A DNA stretch of 64,000 nt from Variovorax paradoxus (GCF_000834655.1 NZ_JXQQ01000135.1:39571-103570); one strand, 5' to 3'. Shown: positions 1-9,358, counted from the stretch's first letter. The notes: generated by a model from the sequence alone, not told the origin. A program made the numbers and translations.

Positions 1-1
1 C

Positions 2-1036
2 ACCGCGGCCGACGGCACCCGCATCGCGATCGCCTCGATCGGCTCGGGCGCGCCGCTGGTGCGTTGCGCGCACTGGCTCAGCCACGTCGAGCACGACCTG
101 CACAGCCCCGTGTGGCGACCGTGGCTGGCCGAACTTTCTCGCGATCACCGATACATCCGCTACGACCAGCGCGGCTGCGGCCTCTCCGACAGCACGGTGA
201 CCGACTTCTCGCTCGACGCCTGGGTAGGCGACCTTGAGGCCGTGGTCGACAGCCTGGGCCTGCGGCGCTTTCCGCTGATCGGGATGTCGCAGGGCGGCGC
301 GGTGGCGATTGCCTTCGCGGTGCGCCACCCCGACAAGGTGTCGCACCTCGTGCTGCCCGGCGCATATGCGCGCGGCGCGCTGCAACGCGCCACCGGCAGC
401 GCCGAGCGCCTGGAAGCCGAGACCCTTGTCAACCTGATCCGGCTGGGTTGGGGGCGCGACAACGCCGCCTTCCGCCAGGTGTTCACCAACCAGTTCATCC
501 CCGGCGGAACGCCGACGCAGCACCAGTGGTGGAACGAACTGGAGCGCCTGACCGCCAGCCCGGAAAACGCCGCGCGCACGCTCGAGGCGTTCCACCGCAT
601 CGACGTGACCGAACTCGCGCGCCAGCTGCGGGTGCCCACGCTGGTGCTGCACGCGCGCGGCGATGCGCGCGTGCCGTTCGACGAAGGGCTTCGGCTCGCG
701 GCGCTCATCCCGGGGGCCCGCTTCGTGCCGCTGGACAGCGACAACCACGTGCTGCTCGACACCGAACCGGCGTGGCCCACCTTCCTGGCGGAGCTGCGGG
801 CCTTTCTGGGCGCCCAGCCGTCCGATGACGGCGACAGCGCCGGCGATGCGGCGCTGACCCGGGCCGAGCGCGAAGTGCTGAGCCTCGTGGCGATGGGCCT
901 GGACAACCAGGCCATCGCCCAGCACCTGCGCAAGAGCGAAAAGACGGTCCGCAACCAGCTGTCGAGCATCTTCGACAAGCTCGGCCTGCACACCCGCGCC
1001 GAAGCGATCGTGTATGTCCGAGACCGGGCGTCCTGA
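2..1036 (+). CDS. Alpha/beta hydrolase fused to C-terminal LuxR-type HTH (5' truncated)
   Basis: The reading frame is already open at the window edge, so the true start lies upstream. The N-terminal part is an alpha/beta hydrolase: a YDQRGCGLSD segment, the nucleophile elbow GMSQGG, a late Asp in LHARGDARVP and a His in DNHVLL complete a plausible Ser-Asp-His triad. The last 65 residues form a LuxR/GerE helix-turn-helix (LTRAEREVLSLVAMGLDNQAI, then KTVRNQLSSIFDKLG). Hydrolase-HTH fusions of this layout are usually annotated as transcriptional regulators whose hydrolase fold may sense or turn over a ligand. The substrate is unknown. Orientation and spacing give no operon partner inside the window. 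Confidence 0.85.
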   Translation, partial: TAADGTRIAIASIGSGAPLVRCAHWLSHVEHDLHSPVWRPWLAELSRDHRYIRYDQRGCGLSDSTVTDFSLDAWVGDLEAVVDSLGLRRFPLIGMSQGGAVAIAFAVRHPDKVSHLVLPGAYARGALQRATGSAERLEAETLVNLIRLGWGRDNAAFRQVFTNQFIPGGTPTQHQWWNELERLTASPENAARTLEAFHRIDVTELARQLRVPTLVLHARGDARVPFDEGLRLAALIPGARFVPLDSDNHVLLDTEPAWPTFLAELRAFLGAQPSDDGDSAGDAALTRAEREVLSLVAMGLDNQAIAQHLRKSEKTVRNQLSSIFDKLGLHTRAEAIVYVRDRAS

Positions 1037-1245
1037 CCCACCGGGCATACCCGGAGGGACCCCTTGCGGGCGATGGAAGTCTCTTTGGAAGCGTGAACTA
1101 AGTCTCAAAATTCAAGAATCAGCTCGCCAGATGTAATCCATTGGTATTGGTCTTGCGTACTAATTGCTCGGCTTCGATTTCGAAGCGCATGCGCTTCACA
1201 AGGGCGCCAAACCAAGAGAGCACCGTCAAAAGACGGTCAAGACCA

Positions 1246-1500
1246 ATGACACACGAAGATCAAATATTGGCCTCCGAGGCTGCGGGGCGCCTCGGCGATA
1301 TCGACGTTCTGGACACGCAGATCTCCGGCATCTGCTCGATGCTCCATGCGCTCTACATGGCGCATCCGGCGCCCGAACAGGTGCGCCATCAGTTCGATCG
1401 GCTTCTTGCCAAACTGCTGAACTCGCCCTACGTGGTGGACGAACCCGATCGCGCGCTGGTGCTGCAGGCAACGGCCGCCGCCTTGCTGAGGAACAGCTAG
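1246..1500 (+). CDS. Small hypothetical protein, 84 aa
   Basis: This is an acidic, helix-rich 84-residue protein starting MTHEDQILASEAAGRL and ending AAALLRNS. I do not recognise a family. The ATG at 1246 is preferred over upstream in-frame starts because the codons before it are rare-looking and compositionally unlike the gene, although no strong ribosome site precedes it. It contains one Cys, and its predicted helices have a regular Leu/Ala pattern. It lies between the hydrolase-LuxR gene and a convergent AraC gene and is probably monocistronic. Confidence 0.5.
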   Translation: MTHEDQILASEAAGRLGDIDVLDTQISGICSMLHALYMAHPAPEQVRHQFDRLLAKLLNSPYVVDEPDRALVLQATAAALLRNS

Positions 1501-1538
1501 GCGCAGCGGGCCGCGCGGCCTGTTGGCAGCGGCCGCAT

Positions 1539-2552
1539 TCAGGCCGGCGCATCTGCCGCCTTCCGTTGCGCGCGCCGCCACGCGGCCGGCGGCAGGCCGG
1601 TGGCCCGCTTGAAGGCCCGCGCGAACGCCGCCTCCGAGTCGTAGCCCACTTCCAGTGCCACCGCCGCCACGGGCGAATGGCTTTCGCGCAGCAGGCGGGC
1701 ACCGCACTGCATGCGCCAGTTCGTGAGGTACTGCATCGGCGCCAGGCGGGTCAGTGCGACGAAACGTTCGTGCAGCGTGGAGCGCGACAAGCCCACGTGG
1801 CGGCCCAGGTCCTCCACCGTCCAGCGCGCGGACGGGTCGCCGTGCATCAGCCCGATCGCGCGCCCGACCTGCCGGTCGCGCAGCGCACCGAGCCAGCCCT
1901 GGGCCTCCGGCGGCAACGAGTCGAGATAACGCCGCGCGCCATCGACGAAGACCATCTCGCTGATGCGTTGCAGCAGCGCCGCGCCGCCCGCGCGCGCGTC
2001 CACGGATTCGGAGGCGGCGTGCTCCAGCATCGGCGCGACCCAGGCGCCCACGCCCTCGGCGCGCAGGTGCAGCAGCCTGGGCAAGGCATCGATCAGCGGA
2101 TTGAACGGCCGCAGGTCGCAGGCGATGAAGCCGCACACGATGACGGTGCTGGCCTCCTCGGGCGGCAGCAATCCCAGCTCGACCATGTTCCCGCGGTAGG
2201 TCACCGGCAGCGGCCTGTCGTCCTTGCGCATCTGGAAGAGCCACTCGCCGCCGACCTCCGGCTGCAGGCCCGGCGCGCTGGAGACCACGTGCGCATCGCC
2301 GTGGGGCAGCATGACGATGTCTCCGCCAGCCAGCCGCAGCGGCGGCTCGCCATGGACCGCGATCCAGCCCTCGCCCTTCACGAACAGGTGGTACTCGATG
2401 ACGTGCTCGGCCCCCGGCATCACGGCCGGCGCGAGCTCGCGCGAGTCCGGCGCCATGGCAGCCCACTGGTCGCGGCAGCTGACGTGGAAGAAAACCGAAC
2501 CCCGCAGCCGCACGCTGCGCAGCACGTCGGACAGCGGATCGAGCCCTGTCAT
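1539..2552 (-). CDS. AraC-family transcriptional regulator with cupin sensor
   Basis: This is a 337-residue regulator. Residues 1 to about 190 form an AraC_binding_6-type cupin (HVIEYHLFVKGEGWI, then LAGGDIVMLPHGDAH). The C-terminal 110 residues carry the two AraC helix-turn-helix motifs (WTVEDLGRHVGLSRSTLHERF and VAAVALEVGYDSEAAFARAFK). It is divergent from the methyltransferase at 2694 with a 141-base shared upstream region, so it probably controls that gene. The inducer is not predictable. Confidence 0.9.
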   Translation of the reverse strand: MTGLDPLSDVLRSVRLRGSVFFHVSCRDQWAAMAPDSRELAPAVMPGAEHVIEYHLFVKGEGWIAVHGEPPLRLAGGDIVMLPHGDAHVVSSAPGLQPEVGGEWLFQMRKDDRPLPVTYRGNMVELGLLPPEEASTVIVCGFIACDLRPFNPLIDALPRLLHLRAEGVGAWVAPMLEHAASESVDARAGGAALLQRISEMVFVDGARRYLDSLPPEAQGWLGALRDRQVGRAIGLMHGDPSARWTVEDLGRHVGLSRSTLHERFVALTRLAPMQYLTNWRMQCGARLLRESHSPVAAVALEVGYDSEAAFARAFKRATGLPPAAWRRAQRKAADAPA

Positions 2553-2693
2553 GTGCCCGCCGTGCCGGTATCGGCGGACGCACGGGCAAACCGCCGCGAC
2601 AACGGGTGAAGTGCCCGGAGGTGCCGGCGGGAATCATCGGCATACCGACTGCGGCTGCAGCGGCATTCAACATCCACTCCGAAGGAATTCATC

Positions 2694-3545
2694 ATGTCCA
2701 CCATGACCGCTCCCCCGTCCACCCCCGCCGCTCCCGCGGCTGCTCCGGACTATGCCGCCATCAAGCAGCGCCAGCAAGCCACCTGGGCCAGTGGGGACTA
2801 CACCGTCGTCGGCACCACGCTGCAGATCGTGGGCGAGACCCTGGCCGAGGCGGCCGACGTGCGCGCCGACGAGCGCGTGCTCGACGTGGCCGCCGGCAAC
2901 GGCAACGCGACGCTGGCCGCCGCGCGCCGCTTCGCCAGGGTGACCTCCACCGACTACGTGCAGGCGCTGCTGGACAAGGGCCGCGCCCGGGCCGCCGCCG
3001 AAGGGCTGGACGTCGCCTTCGAGATCGCCGACGCCGAGGCGCTGCCCTACGGAGACGCCACCTTCGACGTCGTGATGTCGACCTTCGGCGTCATGTTCGC
3101 GCCCGACCATGCGAGCGCCGCACGCGAGATGCTGCGCGTGGTGCGCCCCGGCGGACGCATCGCCCTGGCCAACTGGACGCCGGAGGGCTTCATCGGCCGC
3201 CTCTTCAAGATCATCGGTGCCCACGTGGCGCCGCCCGCAGGCGTGCGCTCGCCCGCGCTCTGGGGCTCCGAGCCGCACCTGGTCGCGCTGTTCGGACCGC
3301 GCGCTCGCGACCTGCGCGTCGCGCACAGGAAATTCCACTTCCGCTATCGCTCGGCCGCGCACTTCGTCCAGGTGTTTCGCGAGTTCTACGGCCCGACGCA
3401 CAAGGCCTTCGGCGCGCTGGATGCGGCGGGACAGGCGGCGCTGCAGCGCGACATCACCGCACTGCTCGAGGAACTGGACATCGGTGGCGGCCGCGGCCTG
3501 GTGGTGCCCAGCGAGTATGCGGAGGTCGTGATCACCGTGGGGTGA
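2694..3545 (+). CDS. Class I SAM-dependent methyltransferase
   Basis: This 283-residue protein has a Methyltransf_11/UbiE-type Rossmann domain. Motif I is VLDVAAGNGNATLAAA (about residues 62-77), followed by the acidic loop TSTDYVQALL, the motif II region FEIADAEALPYGDATFDVV and the post-motif MLRVVRPGGRIALANW. The start is supported by AAGGAA seven bases upstream of the ATG. The N-terminal 20 residues are Pro/Ala-rich. It resembles small-molecule methyltransferases often found divergent from AraC regulators. The acceptor substrate is unknown. Confidence 0.88.
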   Translation: MSTMTAPPSTPAAPAAAPDYAAIKQRQQATWASGDYTVVGTTLQIVGETLAEAADVRADERVLDVAAGNGNATLAAARRFARVTSTDYVQALLDKGRARAAAEGLDVAFEIADAEALPYGDATFDVVMSTFGVMFAPDHASAAREMLRVVRPGGRIALANWTPEGFIGRLFKIIGAHVAPPAGVRSPALWGSEPHLVALFGPRARDLRVAHRKFHFRYRSAAHFVQVFREFYGPTHKAFGALDAAGQAALQRDITALLEELDIGGGRGLVVPSEYAEVVITVG

Positions 3546-3617
3546 GGGTGGGGGGTGAGGGTAGGGCGGGAGGACCTGTCCGGCGGGGTGGTTCGCCCCG
3601 GTTCGCCGGAGCCTCCG

Positions 3618-4625
3618 TCAACGTGGAAGCGGAACAGCCGCCCGGAGCCGGTCGGAGGACAGCAGGCCCTCGAACCAGTCGATGGTCTTGCGCAAGCCTT
3701 CCTCGAGGCTGACCCTCGGCTCCCAGCCGAACATCTGCCTGGCCGCGCCGACATCGGGCCGGCGCTGCAGCGGATCGTCGGAAGGCAGCGGTGCGAAGGC
3801 GAGCATCGACGAGGAGCCCGTGAGCTCGATGACCAACCTCGCAAGATCGCGCACGGTGAACTCCTCCGGATTGCCGATGTTCACCGGCCCCGGTCCGCCC
3901 GGCTCGGCCTCCATGAACCGGGCAAGCCCGTCGACCAGGTCGTCCACGAAGCAGAAGCTTCGCGTCTGCTGGCCTTGTCCGTAGACGGTGATCGGCTCGC
4001 CGCGCAGCGCCTGGACGATGAAGTTCGGCACCACGCGTCCGTCTTTCGGGTCCATGCGCGGACCGTAGGCGTTGAAGATGCGCGCCACGCGGATGTCCAC
4101 CCCGTGCTGGCGGTGGTAGTCGAAGAACAAGGTCTCGGCGCAGCGCTTGCCTTCGTCGTAGCAGCTGCGCACGCCGATCGGATTGACGTTGCCCCAGTAG
4201 CTCTCCGGCTGCGGATGCACTTGGGGGTCGCCGTACACCTCGCTGGTCGATGCCTGCAGGATGCGTGCGTCCGTCCGCCTGGCGAGTTCGAGCATGTGGA
4301 TGGCACCGAGGACATTGGTCTTGGTCGTCTGCACCGGGTCGTGCTGGTAGTGGACAGGCGAGGCGGGGCTTGCAAGGTTGTAGATGCGATCGATCCCCGC
4401 CTCCACAGACGTCGGCAGCGAAAGCGGCAGGGTCACGTCGTGGCGCATCAGTTCGAAGCGCGCATTGCCCAGCAGATGCTCCACGTTGCGCCGGGTGCCG
4501 GTGAAGAAGTTGTCCACGCACAGCACCCGGTGGCCTTGGGAAAGAAGCCGCTCGCAGAGATGGCTGCCCAGGAAGCCCGCGCCTCCGGTCACGAGGACGT
4601 GGCGCTGGGGGCTGTCGATATGCAT
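3618..4625 (-). CDS. UDP-glucuronate decarboxylase-type extended SDR epimerase/dehydratase
   Basis: This extended short-chain dehydrogenase has 335 residues. The NAD-binding motif TGGAGFLGSHL is at 13-23, and the catalytic Tyr-x3-Lys is visible as CYDEGK (Tyr about 156). The segment HDVTLPL and the later RVVPNFIVQAL and GQQTRSFCFVDDLVDGL are typical of UDP-xylose synthase and related dehydratases, so the likely reaction is UDP-glucuronate to UDP-xylose. I chose the ATG at 4625 over a TTG at 4652 because GGAG sits eight bases upstream. It is the last gene of a co-oriented run with GT2, UbiA and GT-C-like genes and could supply the nucleotide sugar for them. A dTDP- or UDP-sugar epimerase role cannot be excluded. 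Confidence 0.82.
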   Translation of the reverse strand: MHIDSPQRHVLVTGGAGFLGSHLCERLLSQGHRVLCVDNFFTGTRRNVEHLLGNARFELMRHDVTLPLSLPTSVEAGIDRIYNLASPASPVHYQHDPVQTTKTNVLGAIHMLELARRTDARILQASTSEVYGDPQVHPQPESYWGNVNPIGVRSCYDEGKRCAETLFFDYHRQHGVDIRVARIFNAYGPRMDPKDGRVVPNFIVQALRGEPITVYGQGQQTRSFCFVDDLVDGLARFMEAEPGGPGPVNIGNPEEFTVRDLARLVIELTGSSSMLAFAPLPSDDPLQRRPDVGAARQMFGWEPRVSLEEGLRKTIDWFEGLLSSDRLRAAVPLPR

Positions 4626-4742
4626 GAGGGGTTCTCCCGCTTTCTTGTTCAACGGCCAATGGCCAGGTGGTCGCTGCCGGCAAGACCGGTGCCGGGGACG
4701 GAGGCTTTCATGGAGGGAGTTGCAATGCCGTGGCGTCGGCCG

Positions 4743-5522
4743 TCAACCGGCGACGCGAAACCGCAGCAGATATCCAAGCGCCTTGACGCCGTCGCGCCAG
4801 TTGATCTTCTTGCCCTCTTTCGCGGTGCGGCCGCGATAGCCGATGGGGACCTCGCGCATGTCCCACCGTCGGGCCCGCACGATTTGCGCGCTGATCTGGA
4901 TCTCGCAGCCGAAATCGGCGCACGTGATCTCGAGGGTGTCGTTCACTTCCTTGGTGAACATCTTGTAGCAGACCTCGATGTCGGAGATCCACTTCCAGTA
5001 GAGGAGCCCGAAGAGCGTCGAGATCACCCAGTTCGCCGCCGCTTGCTGGAAGGAGATGAACTTCGCCCGGCCCATCCGCCTGCCCTTGAACCTCGATCCG
5101 TACACCACGTGGGCGGCTTTCTGGTTGACGATCAGGTCGTACATGGGGCGCCAATCCTGCGGGTCGTATTCGAGGTCCGCATCCTGGACGACGATGACGT
5201 CTCCCGTCGCTGCGGCCAGGCCCGTCGTGAGGCCCGCACCCTTGCCCCGGTTGCGCTCGTGATAAAGCGCGCGAACGGTGATGCGGGCGGCCGCCGGCCC
5301 GCCGTTGCAGACAAAATTCCCGCCGCTGTCGATGCTCATGTGAGAGACCGCGCGCCGGTCGTCCGGAAACGTGGCCCGGATCCATTCGCGGGTGCCATCG
5401 ACGGAGCCGTCGTCGACCAGAAGAATCTCCTTGTCCACCTCGGGAAGGGCCCTGGATACGGCGACGAGGACGCTGGGCAGCGTCCGGACTTCGTTGAGGA
5501 CGGGGATGACGATGGAGAGCAT
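4743..5522 (-). CDS. Family 2 glycosyltransferase, polyprenyl-phosphate glycosyltransferase type
   Basis: This 259-residue GT-A enzyme starts MLSIVIPVLNE, with the nucleotide-binding DDGS at 37-40 and the metal-binding DAD near 114-116 (VVQDADLEYD). The overall pattern (NRGKGAGL, then YGSRF) is that of the DPM1-like group, which moves a sugar from a nucleotide donor to a polyprenyl phosphate. Unlike many bacterial members it has no C-terminal membrane pair. It ends in a short basic segment, so it is probably a peripheral cytoplasmic-face enzyme. It lies 50 bases after ubiA-like and 117 bases before the decarboxylase gene on the same strand. Donor and lipid are inferred only. Confidence 0.83.
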   Translation of the reverse strand: MLSIVIPVLNEVRTLPSVLVAVSRALPEVDKEILLVDDGSVDGTREWIRATFPDDRRAVSHMSIDSGGNFVCNGGPAAARITVRALYHERNRGKGAGLTTGLAAATGDVIVVQDADLEYDPQDWRPMYDLIVNQKAAHVVYGSRFKGRRMGRAKFISFQQAAANWVISTLFGLLYWKWISDIEVCYKMFTKEVNDTLEITCADFGCEIQISAQIVRARRWDMREVPIGYRGRTAKEGKKINWRDGVKALGYLLRFRVAG

Positions 5523-5572
5523 GAGGGGCGATGCCTGTTGGGTGTCTGACTCTGGACGCGCGGGCGACGCGG

Positions 5573-6493
5573 CTACCACGGCGCGACGGTGGCCAGCATG
5601 GCCAGGCCGATGACGACGTGGATGTTCCTGTAGACCGTCTGCAGCCGGCGAACCGCCGGGTAGGTGAGGTCGTCCCGCAGGGCCATCCACGCTGCGCGCA
5701 GATGGATGACGTAGAGCACGGCGGCCATCGACAGCACAAGGGGTACGAATCCGAGCAGCGCGAGCACGGTCAGCCAGCCGTACGCCGCGCTGAACAGGAA
5801 CAGGCTGGCGAAAAAGCTCGTTTTCTTGCCGAACGCGACGGCGTTCGTTCGGATGCCGTTGTGCAGGTCGCCGTCGTGGTCGCGCGTCTCGTGGGTCAGG
5901 TGTCCCGCGGCAAACACCAGGCCGAAATAGCAGCCGATGGCCGCGCCGTGCGGCGAAATGGGTGCGAGGGCCGCGTAGCCCAGCAGGAAGTGGAGCGTGC
6001 CGCCGGACACATGGAGCAGCGAGTTCAGCACCGGCACGCCCTTGCCGTGGATTCCCGGGAACGAATAGACGGCGCTCAAGACCGCGATGGTCGACGCGAT
6101 AAAGAACGACGCCGGGCTCACCAAGCCGAAGATCAGCAGCGCGAGCGCCAGGAGCGCCCAAGCCAGGCGGCCCATCCGGGCGGCGTTCTCGCCCCTGGCC
6201 ACGTAGGTCTGCGAGGCCCGCCGGGGGTCCTGGAGGTCGCCATGGATGCCTGCCCAGTCGTTGACGACGAAGACGTGCGCGACCAGGCAGAGATTGCCGG
6301 CAACCAGCGCGGCGATCGTGAGCAGCGTGGCGGCACTGAAATCGGCCATGGCGAAGCACGCGCCGATGACCGGTGCGCCCTGCAGCACGCAGACCTCGTC
6401 CATGCGTATGCACGACACGAGGCGCTGCAGCGAGGCGCGCGGTGCATGGGCCGGCGCGGCCCCGGTTTCGGCCCCGGTCTTCGGCTGCGTCAC
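5573..6493 (-). CDS. UbiA-superfamily membrane prenyltransferase
   Basis: This 306-residue polytopic membrane protein has about eight to nine helices. The first Asp-rich motif is VVNDWAGIHGDLQDP (about 76-90) and the second is ETRDHDGDLHNG, followed by RTNAVAFGKK, as in UbiA-type enzymes that condense a prenyl diphosphate or prenyl phosphate with an acceptor. Translation probably begins at a GTG (6493) that overlaps the stop of the upstream gene as GTGA, which implies translational coupling. An alternative ATG at 6571 lies inside the upstream gene. Given its glycosyltransferase neighbours it may act like the phosphoribosyl-polyprenyl synthase branch rather than in ubiquinone synthesis, but that is inference. 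Confidence 0.85.
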   Translation of the reverse strand: MTQPKTGAETGAAPAHAPRASLQRLVSCIRMDEVCVLQGAPVIGACFAMADFSAATLLTIAALVAGNLCLVAHVFVVNDWAGIHGDLQDPRRASQTYVARGENAARMGRLAWALLALALLIFGLVSPASFFIASTIAVLSAVYSFPGIHGKGVPVLNSLLHVSGGTLHFLLGYAALAPISPHGAAIGCYFGLVFAAGHLTHETRDHDGDLHNGIRTNAVAFGKKTSFFASLFLFSAAYGWLTVLALLGFVPLVLSMAAVLYVIHLRAAWMALRDDLTYPAVRRLQTVYRNIHVVIGLAMLATVAPW

Positions 6494-9246
6494 TGGACGG
6501 CACCCTCTGCGCTGGCGCGGGATGGCTGGGCCGGCGTCGCGCCCCTGGTCCCGTGATAGAGCCTCAGCCACAGCGCATAGCCCACGTCCTGCGACCAGTA
6601 GTAGCGCCGCACGGTCGCGCTCATGTCGTTGTGATAGAGCAGGGGCGGATTGCCGGCCAGTGCAGAGAAGTCATTGGCCGCCAGCTCCCGCAGGAGCCGG
6701 GTGGCCTCGGTCTTCACGGCCGCACTCTGCGGGGCGCCGTCGATCTGCTGCACGAGCGCCGCGGCCCGCGCCCACACTTCCTGGCCGGGAGCGGCGGGCT
6801 GCAGGCGCGATGCCGGCAACTGCAGCGGGCAACCCGCGCGATGCAGGTCCGCCTGGCGAAGGATCGCCATGGGCGGGGCGCCCGCGTAGTAGACCCAGAG
6901 GCTGCTGTCGTCGGCTTTTCGCATGAGCGCTTCGCACAGCGAGCGCGCCCCGGAAGGGTCCCGCTCGGCCAGGAGCATGTAGATGTGCATCTGGATGCCG
7001 ATGTCGGCCGGGTTCGGGTCCGCGCCCGGGTCCAGGCACTGGTAGTCGTCGCGCTTGGCGAGCCACGTGCGATACAGCCCGTCGCCGGTACGAAACTTCC
7101 GCATGACCCCGAGCGCCGTCTCGAGCTGTGCGCTGTCTTCGCCCGGCGCCACGCGCCACACCAGCGCGGTGTCGTCCGAGTCGGGCGTGATGGCGCAACC
7201 CAGCACGCCGATGGTCGGCGCATCGGGCCGGCCGTGATAGCGCACGAGACCGCCGGCCTCGATCTGGCTGCGCAGGAAGCCGCGCGCCCGGGCCAGCATG
7301 CCCTGCATCCGTGCGGCGTCCGCGACCGGGCCCGCAACGTCGAGCATGATCGCGTTGAGGTAGGTGTTCATCTCGGGCTGCGGCTTCTCGAAGCGCGGCT
7401 CTCCTGTGAACGAGGTGAGCCAGTAGCCCTGCGCCTGCTGTCCGCTGGCAATGCGCTCGACCGCCTGCCGGGATGCATATCGCAGGAAGCGCTCCGCCGG
7501 ATCGGCGGCGTCGTCGGCTTTCAGTTCGAAGGCGCGTTCGCGCAGGAGCCGGACCTCGCCACCGGCATGTGCACGAACCAGGACCGCCAGCACATGCCTG
7601 CCGGGCGCAAGGCCGCCGACCGGCACGCGCAGCCTCCACCCCGCGGGGCTCGTCTCGCCGAGCGTGCGGGCCACGTCCGGCCGCTCGAAGAACTGGCTCG
7701 TTCCCGCCACCTCGCGTCCATCGATGAGCAACGCGATGTCCCGCGGCGAGCTCGAATCCACGAGCGTCCATCCGGCGACATCGAGTTGCCGCTCCATCAG
7801 GTCGCCCGCCGCGGCGTCACGGACGGCCACGTCGACCGTGTCGATCAGGTCCACGTTGCCTTGCAGGTCCATGAAGAGATCGGCCGGTGCGCGCGGGTGC
7901 TTCAGCTCGGCGATGAACGCGGCATTGCGCCAGTCCCACATGGGCTGCATGCGGTCGTCGGCCTTGGCCGTCAACACCGCGGTGTCGGTGGCGCCGGTGT
8001 ACCAGAAGGCGCCGACGGCCTGGATGCCGATGGACACGACGCAGGCGGCACCGAACAGCGCGCGCCCGCCGCGCGACAGCGCCGCCACGATGGGTGGCAG
8101 CATCCACACGAGCAGCGGCACCATGTCCGTGAGCCATCGCGGCCCCCAGGCGATGCCCTGTCGCCAGTCGACATTCGCATAGCCGACGATTTGCACCGCC
8201 ATGGCCGCGCACAGCGCCAGCGTCAACGCCCGCGTGCTGCGCTCCCGGAGCGCGAGAAGAAGCAGGCAGGGCACGAAGAGCAGGAACGGCGAGAACACGA
8301 AGAGCCCCCGCGTCGGGCTGACGAGCAGGCCGGCCACGCCTTCCAGGAGGTTGTCGTTGAAGTCGGTGGGATGCACTGCCAGCGCGTAGGCCCCGGCCAC
8401 GTGGCCGACCGTTCCGAGGTTGTAGGCCAGCGTGAGGGCGACCGGCACTGCGCCCGCGAGCACGAACCAGGGCCAGCGCCTGCCCGCCCACCACAGCCCG
8501 CAGAGGCCGAGCGCGGCGGCCAGGATGGCGTCGGGCGGCCGGTTCGCTGCGATCAGTGCGCACAGGAAGCCGGCCAGCGCCACGCGCAGCGGCGTGCCCG
8601 GCCCGGTCACCAGCCACAGGGTCGCGATGACCAGGAGTTGCGCCAGGCCGTGCATCCACAAGGCCTGGCTGCTGATCACCCAGGTGGTCGTGCCGAAGGC
8701 GAAGACGAGGCTCAGCACGATGGCGGTTCGGGGGCCGCTGCGCCTTCGCAGCAGCAGATAAAGCCAGGCCACCGATATCGCGGCGATCAGCGAAGCGCAC
8801 AGCTTCTCCATCGCGCGGGCGACCTTGTCGAAGATGTGCGGGCCCCACGCAATCGACTCGAGGTAGTGCACGGCCGGCAGGTACAGCGGCGCAACCACCA
8901 GCGGCACGACGAGCGGGTACTTGGAGACCAGGTGCTCCCCTCGCCCCTTCATGATCCAGAACGCCGTGCCGGGTTCGCCCTGCGCACCTGGCGGGGTGCG
9001 GCCCAGTGCGACTTCGCTGGCGACCGGGTCCAGCACGACGCTGCCGTGCCGCACCATCGAGAACGGCAGGTACCGCGCCGCGTAGGTGTCGGCGGCCGAG
9101 ATCAGGCGGCCATTGGCGTTGAAGACAAGGAACGCGACGATCGCCAGCAGGAGCGCGATGGCCGCGTCGCGGAGCGAAGACATGGCCCGCGGGGGCTGTG
9201 CTGTATCGCTTCCTGGCCGTGCGGGCACGTTTGCGCTCATCGCCAT
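6490..9246 (-). CDS. Large membrane glycosyltransferase-like protein with C-terminal terpene-cyclase-like (DxDDTA) domain
   Basis: This protein has 918 residues. The first about 430 form a polytopic domain with roughly ten or more helices and a first loop ADTYAARYLPFS (Asp about 53), resembling GT-C enzymes that use lipid-phosphate sugars. Residues 450 to about 600 look like a beta-rich linker. The remaining about 300 residues are helical and hold PDSDDTALVWR, with Asp689, Asp691 and Asp692 matching the DxDDTA acid motif of class II terpene and squalene-hopene cyclases, plus QAQGYWLTSF and MRKFRTGDGLYRTW typical of alpha/alpha toroids. The ATG at 9246 follows AGGAAAG; a TTG at 9303 is less likely. 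It is the first gene of a four-gene run. Whether the toroid is catalytic is unknown. Confidence 0.72.
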   Translation of the reverse strand: MAMSANVPARPGSDTAQPPRAMSSLRDAAIALLLAIVAFLVFNANGRLISAADTYAARYLPFSMVRHGSVVLDPVASEVALGRTPPGAQGEPGTAFWIMKGRGEHLVSKYPLVVPLVVAPLYLPAVHYLESIAWGPHIFDKVARAMEKLCASLIAAISVAWLYLLLRRRSGPRTAIVLSLVFAFGTTTWVISSQALWMHGLAQLLVIATLWLVTGPGTPLRVALAGFLCALIAANRPPDAILAAALGLCGLWWAGRRWPWFVLAGAVPVALTLAYNLGTVGHVAGAYALAVHPTDFNDNLLEGVAGLLVSPTRGLFVFSPFLLFVPCLLLLALRERSTRALTLALCAAMAVQIVGYANVDWRQGIAWGPRWLTDMVPLLVWMLPPIVAALSRGGRALFGAACVVSIGIQAVGAFWYTGATDTAVLTAKADDRMQPMWDWRNAAFIAELKHPRAPADLFMDLQGNVDLIDTVDVAVRDAAAGDLMERQLDVAGWTLVDSSSPRDIALLIDGREVAGTSQFFERPDVARTLGETSPAGWRLRVPVGGLAPGRHVLAVLVRAHAGGEVRLLRERAFELKADDAADPAERFLRYASRQAVERIASGQQAQGYWLTSFTGEPRFEKPQPEMNTYLNAIMLDVAGPVADAARMQGMLARARGFLRSQIEAGGLVRYHGRPDAPTIGVLGCAITPDSDDTALVWRVAPGEDSAQLETALGVMRKFRTGDGLYRTWLAKRDDYQCLDPGADPNPADIGIQMHIYMLLAERDPSGARSLCEALMRKADDSSLWVYYAGAPPMAILRQADLHRAGCPLQLPASRLQPAAPGQEVWARAAALVQQIDGAPQSAAVKTEATRLLRELAANDFSALAGNPPLLYHNDMSATVRRYYWSQDVGYALWLRLYHGTRGATPAQPSRASAEGAVQ

Positions 9247-9358
9247 GCTTTCCTGGTGCCAGCGCGTGGCGCGGGGGTTCGTGGGTTCTATGCTGGGCGG
9301 CAATTATGACTTCGTAAACTAGAGTTAACAGTTTTGCCGTCCCGCGGCCGGAGTCTTC
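9247..9358. promoter_or_regulatory. Divergent intergenic region with imperfect 16-bp palindrome
   Basis: This AT-richer gap separates the minus-strand glycolipid run from the plus-strand two-domain glycosyltransferase. An imperfect palindrome GTAAACTAGAGTTAAC lies at 9314-9329, with seven-base arms and one mismatch. It is a possible operator or part of overlapping promoters, but no consensus sigma-70 boxes are convincing. Confidence 0.3.
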
